From Aliihoeflea aestuarii (GTDB lineage: Bacteria > Pseudomonadota > Alphaproteobacteria > Rhizobiales > Rhizobiaceae): a stretch of DNA of 64,000 bases. Under the pieces are notes generated by a model that was given only the letters and a program-made list of their open reading frames with translations, was not told where the DNA came from and did no database searches. The stretch lies in the NCBI RefSeq assembly GCF_024105665.1, contig NZ_JAAAMK010000008.1, positions 1 to 64,000 of the forward strand, in the 5' to 3' direction. The position numbers and the translations under genes were made by a program. Below, piece by piece: positions 24,466 through 33,968 of this stretch (positions within the stretch are counted from its first letter, which is position 1; each line of letters starts with the position of its first letter).

Positions 24466-25493
24466 GCCGCATCCGTCCGTCCGCGAGCGAAGAAGATTTC
24501 GGAGACGCCGCGTCTGCCCCCTTCCCTGCGCAACTGGATCACGATCGGAATGACGCTCTGGATGTAGGAGATGAGATCGGCTTTCGGATAGGCGGCCGAT
24601 AAGCCCGACTGCATCACCATCATGGCGAGCTGCTCGTAGGCACCAAGCGGCGTGTCGGCATGGACCGTCGACATCGAGCCGGGATGGCCCGTATTAATTG
24701 CGCGCAGAAAGGCGAACGCTTCCGATCCCCTGACTTCTCCAACGAAAAGCCGATCCGGTCGCATGCGCAGCGAGGCCTCGAGCAAGGACTGGATCGTCAC
24801 ATTGGCCGTTCCCTGGTCGCCACGAGAGGCGAGCAGATGCACCGCGTTTTTCTGTGGCGGGAAGAGCTCCCGCGTATCTTCCAACGTGATGATACGTTCC
24901 TGCAGGTCAACTGATTTGAGGCACGCGTTGAGGAATGTCGTCTTGCCGCTGGAGGTGCCGCCACTGATCAGGATGGACACGCGATTGATGATGGCCGTTC
25001 GAATGAAGCCGTAGATGTCCCTGGCCGAGAGCTGCTCGATCAACGTATGATCGGTCCCGCTGAGACCGCCGACGGCGACCGTCACCTGATCAAGCGATCC
25101 CTGATCGCGATAGTCGTCGAGCGTGAAGTTGCTGATGACTTGCTTGCGAATGGAAACGGCACCGCCTTCGGGCGCGGCGGGCGGTAGGACGACCTGTATT
25201 CGCTCTCCTGTCGGCAGGGCGGCGCTGAGGATCGGACTTGACCGGTTGATGAACTGGTTGGTTGTGGCCGCGACGCGCTCGCCGATGTTGACGATCTCGT
25301 CGGCGGTGAGCTCAGGTATTTCATAGTGTTCCATGTGGGCCGAGCCCATCCGCTCCACATAAACTTGGCTCGGGGAGTTGATGGAGATCTCGACGACCTG
25401 GCTGTCATCAAGAAATGGCCGCAGCGACTCAAGCGCCCGGTTCAGAAAATGGTGTTTCTGTTCGGCGGCGAAGCTAGTCGAGATTACGTTCAC
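24462..25493 (-). CDS. virB11: T4SS hexameric ATPase VirB11
   Basis: 343 residues. Walker A GGTSSGKT (178-185), Asp box ITLEDTREL, Walker B region MRPDRLFVGEVRGSEAF, and His box INTGHPGSMSTVHAD. Cytosolic traffic ATPase that powers channel assembly and DNA translocation with VirB4 and VirD4. Start at 25493 overlaps the virB10 3' end by 20 bp. Confidence 0.96.
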   Translation of the reverse strand: MNVISTSFAAEQKHHFLNRALESLRPFLDDSQVVEISINSPSQVYVERMGSAHMEHYEIPELTADEIVNIGERVAATTNQFINRSSPILSAALPTGERIQVVLPPAAPEGGAVSIRKQVISNFTLDDYRDQGSLDQVTVAVGGLSGTDHTLIEQLSARDIYGFIRTAIINRVSILISGGTSSGKTTFLNACLKSVDLQERIITLEDTRELFPPQKNAVHLLASRGDQGTANVTIQSLLEASLRMRPDRLFVGEVRGSEAFAFLRAINTGHPGSMSTVHADTPLGAYEQLAMMVMQSGLSAAYPKADLISYIQSVIPIVIQLRREGGRRGVSEIFFARGRTDAA

Positions 25494-26691
25494 GACGGAT
25501 CTCCCTCAGTGCCTCGGTGACGGGATCCTCGTACATGGCGGAAAAATCGAGGTCCTGGCGGACGAAGACGAAGATGCGCTCGCCTTGGCTGACGCTGATC
25601 GTCGGTGGAATTCGTAAGGAGTCTCCCAATGCCTGGTTGGCCATGTCGGAGAAGGTCTGCGCGAGGGTTTCACGGGCCAGCTCTTCAGCGTTCTGCGCAT
25701 TGTCGCTGTCTCCGGCCGCCGCCTCGCTGCCGTAACCGGTTAGGTAGCTGGCGCCGGCGCCGACGATTGAGAGCAGAATGGCTGCGCCGAAGCGCTCGCG
25801 AAACTTCTTGTCGACGCGCCCGGTCAGGCCGGCACGGCCCAGACTGTCGGCGCCGATCGAGTTTAGCCGGACCGACACGCCGTCATCGCGCAGCATGCGG
25901 GTCCAGACCACGAAAATTCTCGTCTGACCCCGCGTGATTTCGGACTGGTACTCACCGATGAGACGGGTGCCGGTGGGGATCAGAATGCGTCGACCGTCAA
26001 AGGAGTAGACGTCCTGAGAGACGATCGCCCTCACCTGCCCGGGAAGGTCGCTGACGATAGCGGTCTCTAATATTCCAGGGATCAACGTGCCTTCAGGAAC
26101 GAGTGCGTCGATACGTTCGATCTTTCGCGCCTTGGCGCCGCGGTCGCCAATGCTGGAGGCTGCGGCGAGGAACTTGCTGCTGCGATCCTCACCGGCGACG
26201 GTCAGCCCCTCCACCTCGTTGCCGGTCAAACTGCCTTGCCCGCCGGCGGTCGCATTGTCGACCACGACCAGTTTCGAGCGGAAGCGCTCGGGGAATTCTT
26301 CAGCCGGCGCATCGACCGCTTCCGGCGGCGGCGGCGTACCGGGAACGGGCGGCGGTGGCACCTCGAACTCGGTCGTATCGGCCTCTTCGGCCGGAGGAGG
26401 CGGAGGCGGTGGCGGCGGAATCTGGACGATCTCCGGCGCCGGAGGTTCCGGCTCGGGCTCTCCCTCGCGCACAAAGGATGGAGGACGAAACGTCGTGGTG
26501 GTGAACTCCTCGTCGCCGTCGAGCATCTCGCGGACCGGCGGCTGCCTGCCGGCGAGAACCAGATAGCCGGCAGCAATGCCCAGCAGGACCAGAACAGCGC
26601 CACCGACGAGTTGCTTACGACGAACGGCATTGTCGGCAATGACGGAATCGTCGCCCTGACCGAGAGCCTCGAGTTCGGGGGAGCGCTTCAT
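25474..26691 (-). CDS. virB10: T4SS core protein VirB10
   Basis: 405 residues. Cytosolic N-terminus, one membrane helix (about 29-48, LVGGAVLVLLGIAAGYLVLAG), a long proline-rich periplasmic linker with poly-proline runs (about 80-125), then the beta-barrel TrbI/VirB10 domain with GTLIPGILETAIVSDLPGQV and FDGRRILIPTGTRLIGEY. Bridges both membranes and senses ATP use by VirB11/VirD4. Start directly abuts virB9. Confidence 0.95.
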   Translation of the reverse strand: MKRSPELEALGQGDDSVIADNAVRRKQLVGGAVLVLLGIAAGYLVLAGRQPPVREMLDGDEEFTTTTFRPPSFVREGEPEPEPPAPEIVQIPPPPPPPPPAEEADTTEFEVPPPPVPGTPPPPEAVDAPAEEFPERFRSKLVVVDNATAGGQGSLTGNEVEGLTVAGEDRSSKFLAAASSIGDRGAKARKIERIDALVPEGTLIPGILETAIVSDLPGQVRAIVSQDVYSFDGRRILIPTGTRLIGEYQSEITRGQTRIFVVWTRMLRDDGVSVRLNSIGADSLGRAGLTGRVDKKFRERFGAAILLSIVGAGASYLTGYGSEAAAGDSDNAQNAEELARETLAQTFSDMANQALGDSLRIPPTISVSQGERIFVFVRQDLDFSAMYEDPVTEALREIRRERNLD

Positions 26692-27500
26692 CAGTTTCCG
26701 CTCCGACGCCGGCGTTTGGCCTTGTCATCTTCGACTGGCCCGAGGATTGCCGGATCAGGCGCCGCGAAATCCGGCTTTCTGAGATTGAAGATGCAGATCC
26801 ACTGATCGCCATCACGCAGAGTGAACTGGGTCGCCGTCCCGTCGACGACGATGTACTCGCCTTCCCTGCGGAAGTTCCGCAGCGTTTCGGAGAAATCCGA
26901 ATTGACCGCGAAGATCGCCGGCACGCGTCGGTCGAATTTGAAGAAGGTCTTGTTGCCGTCATCGAAGACCATCAGCGGCTTCAGGCGCGCATCACCCGAG
27001 AACGAATAGTCGATGTTGACGTTGGCCTTGTCGATGCCGGAGATGTTCGGCCAGGCAGCTCGTTGTTCGGCCTCCTGTCGCAAAGCAGCGTTGAGATTCT
27101 TCTCCGGGTAGTGGAAGCGGATTCCAAAAACCTTGCGGCGAGCCTCGGGCGCGAAATCATGCAGTTCGAGATAGTAGATGCGCTTGTCGGTGACGACGTT
27201 CATGTTCGTAACGACGTCTTTGGCGATCGGCTTGACGAAGAGGATGTTGCCCTTCTCGGCCGGGACGACCTGCCAACTTTCCGTGTCGCCGAGCGAAATC
27301 GTTTCAAACTTCTCGTCCTCGTCGAAGATGATCATGGTCGAGATGCCGTAGGTCGCGAAAACCTGGACGACGTTGTTCTCCTGGTAGGTGACGCTGGTCA
27401 CGCGGGCATCCAGAGAACCGCCCTTCGGGGTCTGCGCCGCCATCGCCGGCCAGAGGGAGCCGCACAGCATGAGCGCAGCCGTCCAGGAGCGGCCCCTCAT
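26691..27500 (-). CDS. virB9: T4SS outer-membrane core protein VirB9
   Basis: 269 residues from ATG 27500; the same frame stays open far upstream over virB8, but homology and a signal peptide (MRGRSWTAALMLCGSLWPAMAA) set the start here. VirB9 features: TPKGGSLDARVTSVTYQENNVVQV, a middle part with KDVVTNMNVVTDKRIYYLELH, and the C-terminal domain PAIFAVNSDFSETLRNFRREGEYIVVDG. Together with VirB10 and a lipoprotein it forms the outer-membrane ring. Overlaps the virB8 stop by 4 bp. Confidence 0.94.
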   Translation of the reverse strand: MRGRSWTAALMLCGSLWPAMAAQTPKGGSLDARVTSVTYQENNVVQVFATYGISTMIIFDEDEKFETISLGDTESWQVVPAEKGNILFVKPIAKDVVTNMNVVTDKRIYYLELHDFAPEARRKVFGIRFHYPEKNLNAALRQEAEQRAAWPNISGIDKANVNIDYSFSGDARLKPLMVFDDGNKTFFKFDRRVPAIFAVNSDFSETLRNFRREGEYIVVDGTATQFTLRDGDQWICIFNLRKPDFAAPDPAILGPVEDDKAKRRRRSGN

Positions 27501-28192
27501 TGCACATCTCCGGGCGTGACCGTTTCCTGATCCCGGCGGTAGGAATAGACTTGGAAGCCGAGCGGGTTCTCGAAGCGCCACTCGTTGCGAATCGGCGTGT
27601 CGGTGTAGCGGAAGCGCACGACGGAGATCCAATGACGGACGACCGATTCCGTGTCGCTGCGTTCGTTGGTGGAGAACCTGACGATCGCCGTGCTGGCGTT
27701 CGGGAACGTCACCGATTTGATCTCGACGAGGACCCGTTTCAGCCGGCCATAAACCTTCGTGGGGTTCTGTGCATTTGCCGCGCTGTAGAGAGTCTGCAGT
27801 TCCCGCGCCGCTTCGTCCGCGGAAAGAAGCGCTGCTATACCAAAATTCTCGGTGATAGCGTAGGGGTCGTAGCCCTCGCGGGCGCGGATGTAGCGCACGA
27901 CATTGGCTTGTGTGATCGCCTGCTGCTCGTTGAGGTTGGCCGGCCGTGTCAGGCCGGACTTCACCTCGATGTAGCCTGTGGTCTGGTCGACGGTGACGAC
28001 ATAGGGCTCGAAGCTCTTCAGCGGCAGCATCAACACCACGGCGAGCAGGCTGAGCATGGCGATCCCGGCAAAGACGATCGAGAAGAACCAGGCGACGCGC
28101 GCCGAGCGCTTCGCTGGCTTGATGATCTCCTGCTCCCAGATATCGCCTTGCTGGAAATAGGACCGCAGCGCGGATTCGGACTTGTCTGCCAT
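27497..28192 (-). CDS. virB8: T4SS inner-membrane protein VirB8
   Basis: 231 residues. One N-terminal membrane helix (about 32-53, WFFSIVFAGIAMLSLLAVVLMLPL), then the NTF2-like periplasmic domain: EPYVVTVDQTTGYIEV, IRAREGYDPYAI, and RFRYTDTPIRNEWRFENPLGFQV. Assembly factor linking inner-membrane ATPases to the core. Separated from virB6 by 44 bp. Confidence 0.94.
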   Translation of the reverse strand: MADKSESALRSYFQQGDIWEQEIIKPAKRSARVAWFFSIVFAGIAMLSLLAVVLMLPLKSFEPYVVTVDQTTGYIEVKSGLTRPANLNEQQAITQANVVRYIRAREGYDPYAITENFGIAALLSADEAARELQTLYSAANAQNPTKVYGRLKRVLVEIKSVTFPNASTAIVRFSTNERSDTESVVRHWISVVRFRYTDTPIRNEWRFENPLGFQVYSYRRDQETVTPGDVQ

Positions 28193-28236
28193 CCCTGCCC
28201 TTCTCGTGTTGTTCGGGATCCAACATCAACCTGCCG

Positions 28237-29247
28237 TCAGGTCTGCCGAGGCGTTCCATTTGACGTGATCGCGCGCTGCATGGAGGCGCCCACGCCATCC
28301 TGCCGAGGTGAGTGGAGTCGGGCCTGGACGCGATGCACGGCAGCCCGTGTCTGGCGTGCCGATTGCCCAATCGCTTCGCGTCCGAGATAGACGCCGCGAT
28401 AAGCATGTCGGCGCGACTCGTGACCGATGGCGGTTGCGAAAGCCCCAACGATGCCTTGCGCTAAGGACTGCACTTGGAAAAGCACGAACGCGCCGGCGAT
28501 GCACAGCATGATGAAGGCAGCGAAGTCGCTGAGCTTCAGTTCGCGATTGCCGGAGATGCTGTCGATCGTCGTCAGTTCCGGTTCCATCGCCGCGATCAGG
28601 AATGCGGCGATCACGTAAACGAACAAAGGAATCATCGCATAGAGCAGCGACTGATTGAGCCAGCCGACGGCATAGTTACGAGTCGAATCGAAGAAGAAGC
28701 ACGAGATGAAAATCGGCGCTGTGCCGAGGAGAACCCAGAGGATCACCTTCGCAAGAACCAGAATTCCCAAGGCGATTGCGACGAAGATGCCCGCGAACAG
28801 CATAATGACGATGCCAATCAAGGCCGGCAGAACGGACAGATAGCCGGCCTGTTCAGAGAAGGTCGCTGCGGCGGTGTTCGCGGTTTTCCAGATTTGCGAC
28901 AGCCCGTTCGTGGGTTCGGTCACGCCGGTACCCGACGCCGCCAGAATGGCGCGGCCGGCCGCCTCCGGCACCGTCGTCAGCCAGTCATAGACAAGATCGT
29001 TGAAGTTCGACCATGTGCCGACCAAAATGAGAATGACGAATACACGCACCAGCCGACCAATGATTTCGGCGACGCTGAGGCGGGAAGTCCCGAGGAAAAG
29101 CTGCACGCCGTAGAACAGGACGGCAAGGACGAAGAGCAGGCGTAGAAGCGGCTCGAGATCCTGGCTCAGCGCCTCGTACGCGCTCTGGGAAAAGTTCTCT
29201 CCCGAAGCGTCAATCCGATCCAGCAGTTCTCCAATGAAATCGTCCAC
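28237..29247 (-). CDS. virB6: T4SS polytopic channel protein VirB6
   Basis: 336 residues with about six hydrophobic helices (for example LLRLLFVLAVLFYGVQLFLG, VFVILILVGTW, ALIGIVIMLFAGIFVAIALGILVLAKVILWVLLG, and ALIYAMIPLFVYVIAAFLIAAM-like). Matches the TrbL/VirB6 family, including the conserved WVLLGTAPIFISCFFF turn. Forms part of the inner-membrane DNA path. The C-terminal 60 residues are basic and cytosolic. Confidence 0.9.
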   Translation of the reverse strand: MDDFIGELLDRIDASGENFSQSAYEALSQDLEPLLRLLFVLAVLFYGVQLFLGTSRLSVAEIIGRLVRVFVILILVGTWSNFNDLVYDWLTTVPEAAGRAILAASGTGVTEPTNGLSQIWKTANTAAATFSEQAGYLSVLPALIGIVIMLFAGIFVAIALGILVLAKVILWVLLGTAPIFISCFFFDSTRNYAVGWLNQSLLYAMIPLFVYVIAAFLIAAMEPELTTIDSISGNRELKLSDFAAFIMLCIAGAFVLFQVQSLAQGIVGAFATAIGHESRRHAYRGVYLGREAIGQSARQTRAAVHRVQARLHSPRQDGVGASMQRAITSNGTPRQT

Positions 29248-29256
29248 CGCCCTGCC

Positions 29257-29481
29257 CTATTCTTCGTCGCCAGTCGCGAAGCCCTGGATCGCCGCCAATG
29301 CCGCAGCCCTGTCCGCGTTGACCGAAAACATCGGTCCGCATTCGTCCCCGGTGCTGGCATAGCTCGACAGATTGGCCGGTCGTGTGCACGGCGCCGTCTT
29401 CTCGCGCGGTGTGCCGCACCCGCTGGAGAGAACGGCCAGTGCGAACACCAAAGCGTTCGAGATGCACTGCCGCCCTCTCAT
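29257..29481 (-). CDS. Small lipoprotein in the TrbK/VirB7 position
   Basis: 74 residues. Hydrophobic signal (ISNALVFALAVLSSGC) with lipobox LSSGC, so the mature protein starts at Cys22 and is about 53 residues, with further cysteines and CTRPANLSSYAS. Start overlaps the virB5 stop by 4 bp; 9 bp precede virB6. Placement between VirB5- and VirB6-type genes equals that of TrbK-type entry-exclusion lipoproteins between trbJ and trbL, rather than VirB7, which normally lies between virB6 and virB8. It could serve as either; no other VirB7 candidate was found. Confidence 0.7.
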   Translation of the reverse strand: MRGRQCISNALVFALAVLSSGCGTPREKTAPCTRPANLSSYASTGDECGPMFSVNADRAAALAAIQGFATGDEE

Positions 29482-30176
29482 TCGTACCGCAGCGCCTTTT
29501 TGGTGTTCGACATGTCGGTCAGCTTGCGCTGGTTCTCGGCGTGCAACGACTGCACGCCGGCGTTCAGCACGCCGATCATTTCGTTCAACGTCAGGCCCGT
29601 CTGGACCTGGAGCTGCGTGTTCTGGTCGATAGAGCCTTTGATATCCTCGGCCTTGCCGATGTCGCCGCCGGCGGTTTCGAGTGCGGAGCGGCGGGTTTCG
29701 ACCGCAGCTTGAGAACCGGTAATCAGAGCCGACACGCCCATCACCGTTTTCATGAGCTCCTCATAGGATTTGTCGCTGGCCAGCGAGCTGTTGTCCTTGC
29801 CCGAAAGAGAGCGCACGAGTTGCAAGCCGTTGATGAAAAGCGTGGCAGCTTCGACCACTTTGGGATCGAGTGAGCCGAAATCGGCGATCTCACCCTTCAG
29901 GATGCTGTCGAAGGACGGCATGGATGAGACGCTAAAACCGTTGCCGATCGCGATATCCTTCAGGGGACCAGCGTCGCCCCCGCGGTCGCCGGTGACCGCC
30001 TTCAGGGTCTCCTCGACCGTTGTGAGGATTTCCTTGTTCGTATCGAGAATCTTGCCGGTCTTTTCAGCGGTATCACGTGCGACCGCGTAGTTGGTCTTGT
30101 CGATGACCGGGATATCGGCTGCTGCCGGCGCTATGCCTGCGCCGACGAACGCCAGAATTGCCAACGAGCGTTTCAT
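29478..30176 (-). CDS. virB5: T4SS pilus-associated protein VirB5
   Basis: 232 residues from ATG 30176; signal peptide MKRSLAILAFVGAGIAPAAA. The mature part is helical: IPVIDKTNYAVARDTAEKTGKILDTNKEILTTVEETL at the start and a C-terminal coiled region (LNEMIGVLNAGVQSLHAENQRKLTDMSNTKKALRYE), as in VirB5/TrbJ proteins. Minor pilus tip subunit. Lies 11 bp after the second transglycosylase. Confidence 0.88.
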   Translation of the reverse strand: MKRSLAILAFVGAGIAPAAADIPVIDKTNYAVARDTAEKTGKILDTNKEILTTVEETLKAVTGDRGGDAGPLKDIAIGNGFSVSSMPSFDSILKGEIADFGSLDPKVVEAATLFINGLQLVRSLSGKDNSSLASDKSYEELMKTVMGVSALITGSQAAVETRRSALETAGGDIGKAEDIKGSIDQNTQLQVQTGLTLNEMIGVLNAGVQSLHAENQRKLTDMSNTKKALRYE

Positions 30177-30187
30177 GTCGATCTCCA

Positions 30188-31252
30188 TCATTGAATATCG
30201 AGGAGCAGCTGCGCCTGCGCGTCGATGTGTTGAACACATGCCTTCGCGTCGGCGTCCCAGACAAAGCCTTCGCGCCCGTCGCAGAAGCCAGCCACTGGCC
30301 GATCGTCGCCTTCGTTGCCCGTCTCATACCGGGTCGATCGGTTTGTGCCGGACAGGTCGCCTAGCGTCATGGCGTTGGTGGAATTGGTGAGATCGGCGAA
30401 GGCCGTACTGAGCAGGATCAGCCGATTGATGAGCTCGATGTTCGCGTTGTGCGCGCCCGAATTGTGATCCCAGCTGTCCTGGATCGTGCCCGAACTCATG
30501 TCGCGAAGTTGCGTCAGCCAGGACGTGACATCGCCGGACCCCTCTCCGATCGCCGCGGTCAGGCCCATTGCGATCATGGTGCTGGTCCGGGCGCCCGCAT
30601 AGGCGCCGCCACCGCCATAGTTGACCGGAATGCCCGATTTGTCGGAGCCGCCGAAGGCAGGCAGCCACTTCCGGGTTATGTTGGCGACATAGCCCTGCGT
30701 CTCCTTGAACGGCGGGATGCCGCCATATTTGTTCACGTTCCCCGCGCCGGCATTGTATGCGGCAAGCGCCAGCGAGACATTGCCGTTGTACTTTCGAAGC
30801 TGCTGCTTGTAGTAGCGCGCGCCGCCGCGCAGGTTCTGATCGATATTGTAGGGATCGACGCCAAGGTCGCCGGCGGTTCCCGGCATAAGCTGGGCGAGGC
30901 CGATCGCCCCGGCACCGGACTTTGCACAAGGATTGAAACGGCTTTCCTGGTAAACGAGCGCCAGGAACTGGTTTTCGTCGACACCTTCTTCCCGCGCGAT
31001 CCGACGAACGAGGCCGGCGATCGCCGGATTGGCATTCGCCGCTGCGACCGGATCATCCTTTCGGCCTGGCCGGTACATTGAGCAGGTCACGCTCTGATTG
31101 TTGACGTAGCGCTCCTCATCGACCTTCTCGATCTCGCCGGTTTTCCGGTCGCGATCCTCGCGCTGGTCGAGGACCGTATTGTCGATCGTCGGAATGTCAG
31201 CAAGCGCTGGTGATGCTGCAAACACCAAAAGCATGGAAACAGGCCGAATCAT
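30188..31252 (-). CDS. Lytic transglycosylase within the T4SS operon
   Basis: 354 residues from ATG 31252, with signal peptide MIRPVSMLLVFAASPALA. SLT domain in the middle: LALVYQESRFNP (catalytic Glu), AIGLAQLMPGTA, GGARYYKQQLRKYNGN, LALAAYNAGAGNV. It also shares the start IPTIDNTVLDQREDRDRKTGEIEK with the VirB5 pattern (IP.IDKTN...), so the N-terminal 60 and C-terminal 130 residues are additional to the enzyme domain. Cuts peptidoglycan for channel passage. Start overlaps the virB4 stop by 4 bp. Confidence 0.88.
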   Translation of the reverse strand: MIRPVSMLLVFAASPALADIPTIDNTVLDQREDRDRKTGEIEKVDEERYVNNQSVTCSMYRPGRKDDPVAAANANPAIAGLVRRIAREEGVDENQFLALVYQESRFNPCAKSGAGAIGLAQLMPGTAGDLGVDPYNIDQNLRGGARYYKQQLRKYNGNVSLALAAYNAGAGNVNKYGGIPPFKETQGYVANITRKWLPAFGGSDKSGIPVNYGGGGAYAGARTSTMIAMGLTAAIGEGSGDVTSWLTQLRDMSSGTIQDSWDHNSGAHNANIELINRLILLSTAFADLTNSTNAMTLGDLSGTNRSTRYETGNEGDDRPVAGFCDGREGFVWDADAKACVQHIDAQAQLLLDIQ

Positions 31253-33663
31253 GCTGGAACCTCCCAGCCGCAGAAAACAGGCAGCCACTTCGCCGGATCG
31301 TCACCGAGTTGCGCGCGAAGTGCTGCGCATTGCTCGATCGTCTCCTTGCGGCCGGACATCACGCGCACGAGGTCCGGCATTGAGGATAGATCCAATCGGG
31401 CGATGACCGAGTCGTTTCCGTGCTTGATCAAGAACGTCCGCCGCTCAGGCGGGGTGTTGCGAATGAAGGCGTATTCCTTGGCGGTCAGTCCGAAGCGCCG
31501 GATGTAACTTTCCTCATCTGCGCGTGGGTTCGGGAAATGCAGATTGGTTGCCGACTGCTCGATCAGCGTGTGCGATTGCGGCGAGCGCGCAATATCGGCC
31601 GCCGACTGTGTGCCGAACCCGACGATCCCGTTGAGCTTTCGGATCGTCTTCATCTTGTCGACGATGTAGTTGGAGAAGATCGGGTCCTGGAGAAGCTTCC
31701 AGCCCTCATCCATGAAGATGAGAACCGGCTCGCCGGTGAGCAGCTCGTCCAGCCGATGGTAAAGGTACATGAGCGCCGGCGTACGCACATCCTGATTGTC
31801 GAGGATGTGCGTCATGTCGAAGCCGAAAATTCGGCGGCCCGAGAACGACAAGACGTCCTGCGGCGCGTTGAAGAGCCAGGCCTTCTCGCCCTCGAACCAT
31901 GGACGCAGACGTGACTGAAGATCGTTGGCGTCGGAGCGCGCGCGACCCATCAACAGGCCGGACAGGTTGGCGAGCGTGCGCTGTTCGACCGGCTCCTGGC
32001 AGATGCGCCCGATCGCGCGCTCCAGCGTGTCCTCTTCTTCCTGGGAAAAACCGTGGCCGTCGGCCGGGTCGAGCATGGCCTTGAGAAGCCGATGCAGGAA
32101 CTCGCGATTTGTGGCGTTGTTCTCGAGCTGCAGCGGATTGAAACCGGTGACAACGCCTGGCTGGAGCACCTCATAATCGCCGCCGACGGCGCGGATGAAG
32201 ATCTCGGCGCCGCGGTCCTTGTCGAAGAAGACGGCCCGCGGCTCAGGCGAGATCCGAAAGGCCTGCGCAAGCAGGAAGGTCAGCGCCACGGTCTTGCCCG
32301 ACCCGGTCGGTCCGGTTACCAAAAAATGGCCGATATCGCGTTGGTGGAAATTGAACCAGTAGGGCGTCTGCGACGTCGTTTCGAGGATCGAAATCGGCAA
32401 TCCCCAGTGGTTGCCGCTAGCCGAGCCTGTCGCGAAGTTGTGCAGCGACGAGAAACCCGAAAAATTCGCGCTCGACAGCATGCAGGAACGCGCGATGTAG
32501 GCGTGGTTGCCCGGCAGTTGCGCCCAGAACGAAGCCTCCATGTTAAGGTCTTCGCGTAGCCAGTTGATGTTCATGTCGGTGAGACACGAGCCGAGCTCGG
32601 CGACGGCCTTGTCGAGCCCAGCGAGATCGCGCGACAGGCACAGCAGGCTGAAATGGTGATAGCCGAAGACGGCTTCCTGGTTGAGTAGGCTGTTCAGCGC
32701 GAAATCGATATCGGTCTCGACGGTGCTGCCCGATTCATCCGATGCATGGATCTGACGCTGTAGCCGGGAAATGCGCTCCTGCGCGATCGGCTTGTCGGCA
32801 AGCGTGAACGACTGGGTGCAGATGAACTCGTGATTCATCTGCAGGAGCCCGTCGAGCATCCCAGGTCCGGAGAACGGAGGATATTCCTTGATCGACATCA
32901 TCGCGCCAAAGCGATTCTCCGCCTCGGTCGGACCCTGCGCCTGTAACGCCCGCTTCGAGAAGTGTAGCCGCGACGTGCCGACATAGCTGCGGATGCCCAT
33001 TCGGGGCAGGCGCATATCGCGCGCGATGCCGCAGGTGAGCAGCGTGTTGATAAAGGCGCAGGGTTCCGAATAGGGCTCGCCGTCCCGGTAGACGACGCCA
33101 AGCGGACGCGCGCCGTACTTTTGCAGCTCACGCGTGACGTTGCCCACGATCTCTTCGAGTTCGTTGATGCGTTCGTGCAGCCGCTGCTCAAGGACCTCCT
33201 TGCCGGAGGAGCGGTCGAGCAGTCTTGAAAAGCCTTCGGCGGCGCCGAGCGCGCCGCGCATTCCGGAACGGACGATCGTGAGGTAGAGTTCGTTGGTGAA
33301 CATGCGCTTGTCGCGCAACGATGCCACGTAGCGCGTGTTCAGAAGATCGCAGAACGGGTCCGAGTAGATCCCGCCGATCCAGGGCTTGACCTCCTTGCGA
33401 ATCACCGTCGACCAGAGCGAATAGCGGCTCGAGCCGAGCGCTCGAATCAGCGTGTTCTGGACGGCCGCACGCATGTTGAGCTCGGCCTGGTCCTCGGTCT
33501 GGAAGAACAAACCATCCAGCTTGATCACCGAAAGGATCGCCCCGCTTTCGAGGCCGATCACGGCGTCGGCGACATGGCGCAGATACGGGATGTGGATCGA
33601 CATGGGCCGTTCGCGCCGGCTCTCACGTCCAAATCCAAGCTCTTCGATGACGACGTTCAACAT
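31249..33663 (-). CDS. virB4: T4SS ATPase VirB4
   Basis: 804 residues from ATG 33663; the frame continues open over virB2-virB3 but this start fits VirB4 length and follows virB3 by 2 bp. N-terminal CagE/VirB4 region (SGAILSVIKLDGLFFQTEDQAELN), Walker A VTGPTGSGKT (about 450), Walker B VLIFMDEGWKLL (about 650), and the late motif GFGTQSAADIARS. Energises pilus formation and transfer. Confidence 0.95.
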   Translation of the reverse strand: MLNVVIEELGFGRESRRERPMSIHIPYLRHVADAVIGLESGAILSVIKLDGLFFQTEDQAELNMRAAVQNTLIRALGSSRYSLWSTVIRKEVKPWIGGIYSDPFCDLLNTRYVASLRDKRMFTNELYLTIVRSGMRGALGAAEGFSRLLDRSSGKEVLEQRLHERINELEEIVGNVTRELQKYGARPLGVVYRDGEPYSEPCAFINTLLTCGIARDMRLPRMGIRSYVGTSRLHFSKRALQAQGPTEAENRFGAMMSIKEYPPFSGPGMLDGLLQMNHEFICTQSFTLADKPIAQERISRLQRQIHASDESGSTVETDIDFALNSLLNQEAVFGYHHFSLLCLSRDLAGLDKAVAELGSCLTDMNINWLREDLNMEASFWAQLPGNHAYIARSCMLSSANFSGFSSLHNFATGSASGNHWGLPISILETTSQTPYWFNFHQRDIGHFLVTGPTGSGKTVALTFLLAQAFRISPEPRAVFFDKDRGAEIFIRAVGGDYEVLQPGVVTGFNPLQLENNATNREFLHRLLKAMLDPADGHGFSQEEEDTLERAIGRICQEPVEQRTLANLSGLLMGRARSDANDLQSRLRPWFEGEKAWLFNAPQDVLSFSGRRIFGFDMTHILDNQDVRTPALMYLYHRLDELLTGEPVLIFMDEGWKLLQDPIFSNYIVDKMKTIRKLNGIVGFGTQSAADIARSPQSHTLIEQSATNLHFPNPRADEESYIRRFGLTAKEYAFIRNTPPERRTFLIKHGNDSVIARLDLSSMPDLVRVMSGRKETIEQCAALRAQLGDDPAKWLPVFCGWEVPA

Positions 33664-33665
33664 GA

Positions 33666-33965
33666 TCACGGCCCGTAGGAGTTGGTGCGCCAGAACAGCC
33701 GGTTGGGCGTCCGAGGTGTGCGGCGACCGACGACCTGCGCGAGATCGAGAATCCGGATGTCGCGGCTGCAGAAGGCGAAGAGCGCGAGATAGATCAGCGG
33801 CGCGATCAGCGCCGACCAGAAGCTCGTGCTCACGAGGAAGGCGATCAGCGTGAAGCCGACGATGATGTAGAAGGCATTGAGAGGGATGCCCCACATCATT
33901 GGCGGCCGTGTCAGACCGATCACCAGCGGCGTCAGATGGGGTTGTTCGTCGGTGACCTCGCCCAT
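33666..33965 (-). CDS. virB3: T4SS membrane protein VirB3
   Basis: 99 residues, two close membrane helices (MMWGIPLNAFYIIVGFTLIAFLV and FWSALIAPLIYLALFAF) and the family pattern LTRPPMMWGIP near the start. Works with VirB4 in pilus assembly. Three bp separate it from virB2. Confidence 0.92.
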   Translation of the reverse strand: MGEVTDEQPHLTPLVIGLTRPPMMWGIPLNAFYIIVGFTLIAFLVSTSFWSALIAPLIYLALFAFCSRDIRILDLAQVVGRRTPRTPNRLFWRTNSYGP

Positions 33966-33968
33966 GGC

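Noticed and set aside
26691-28448. VirB9 as a 585-aa protein
   Set aside because: The frame is open over virB8, but a signal peptide and the 4-bp coupling place the start at 27500; upstream residues are antifamily in composition.
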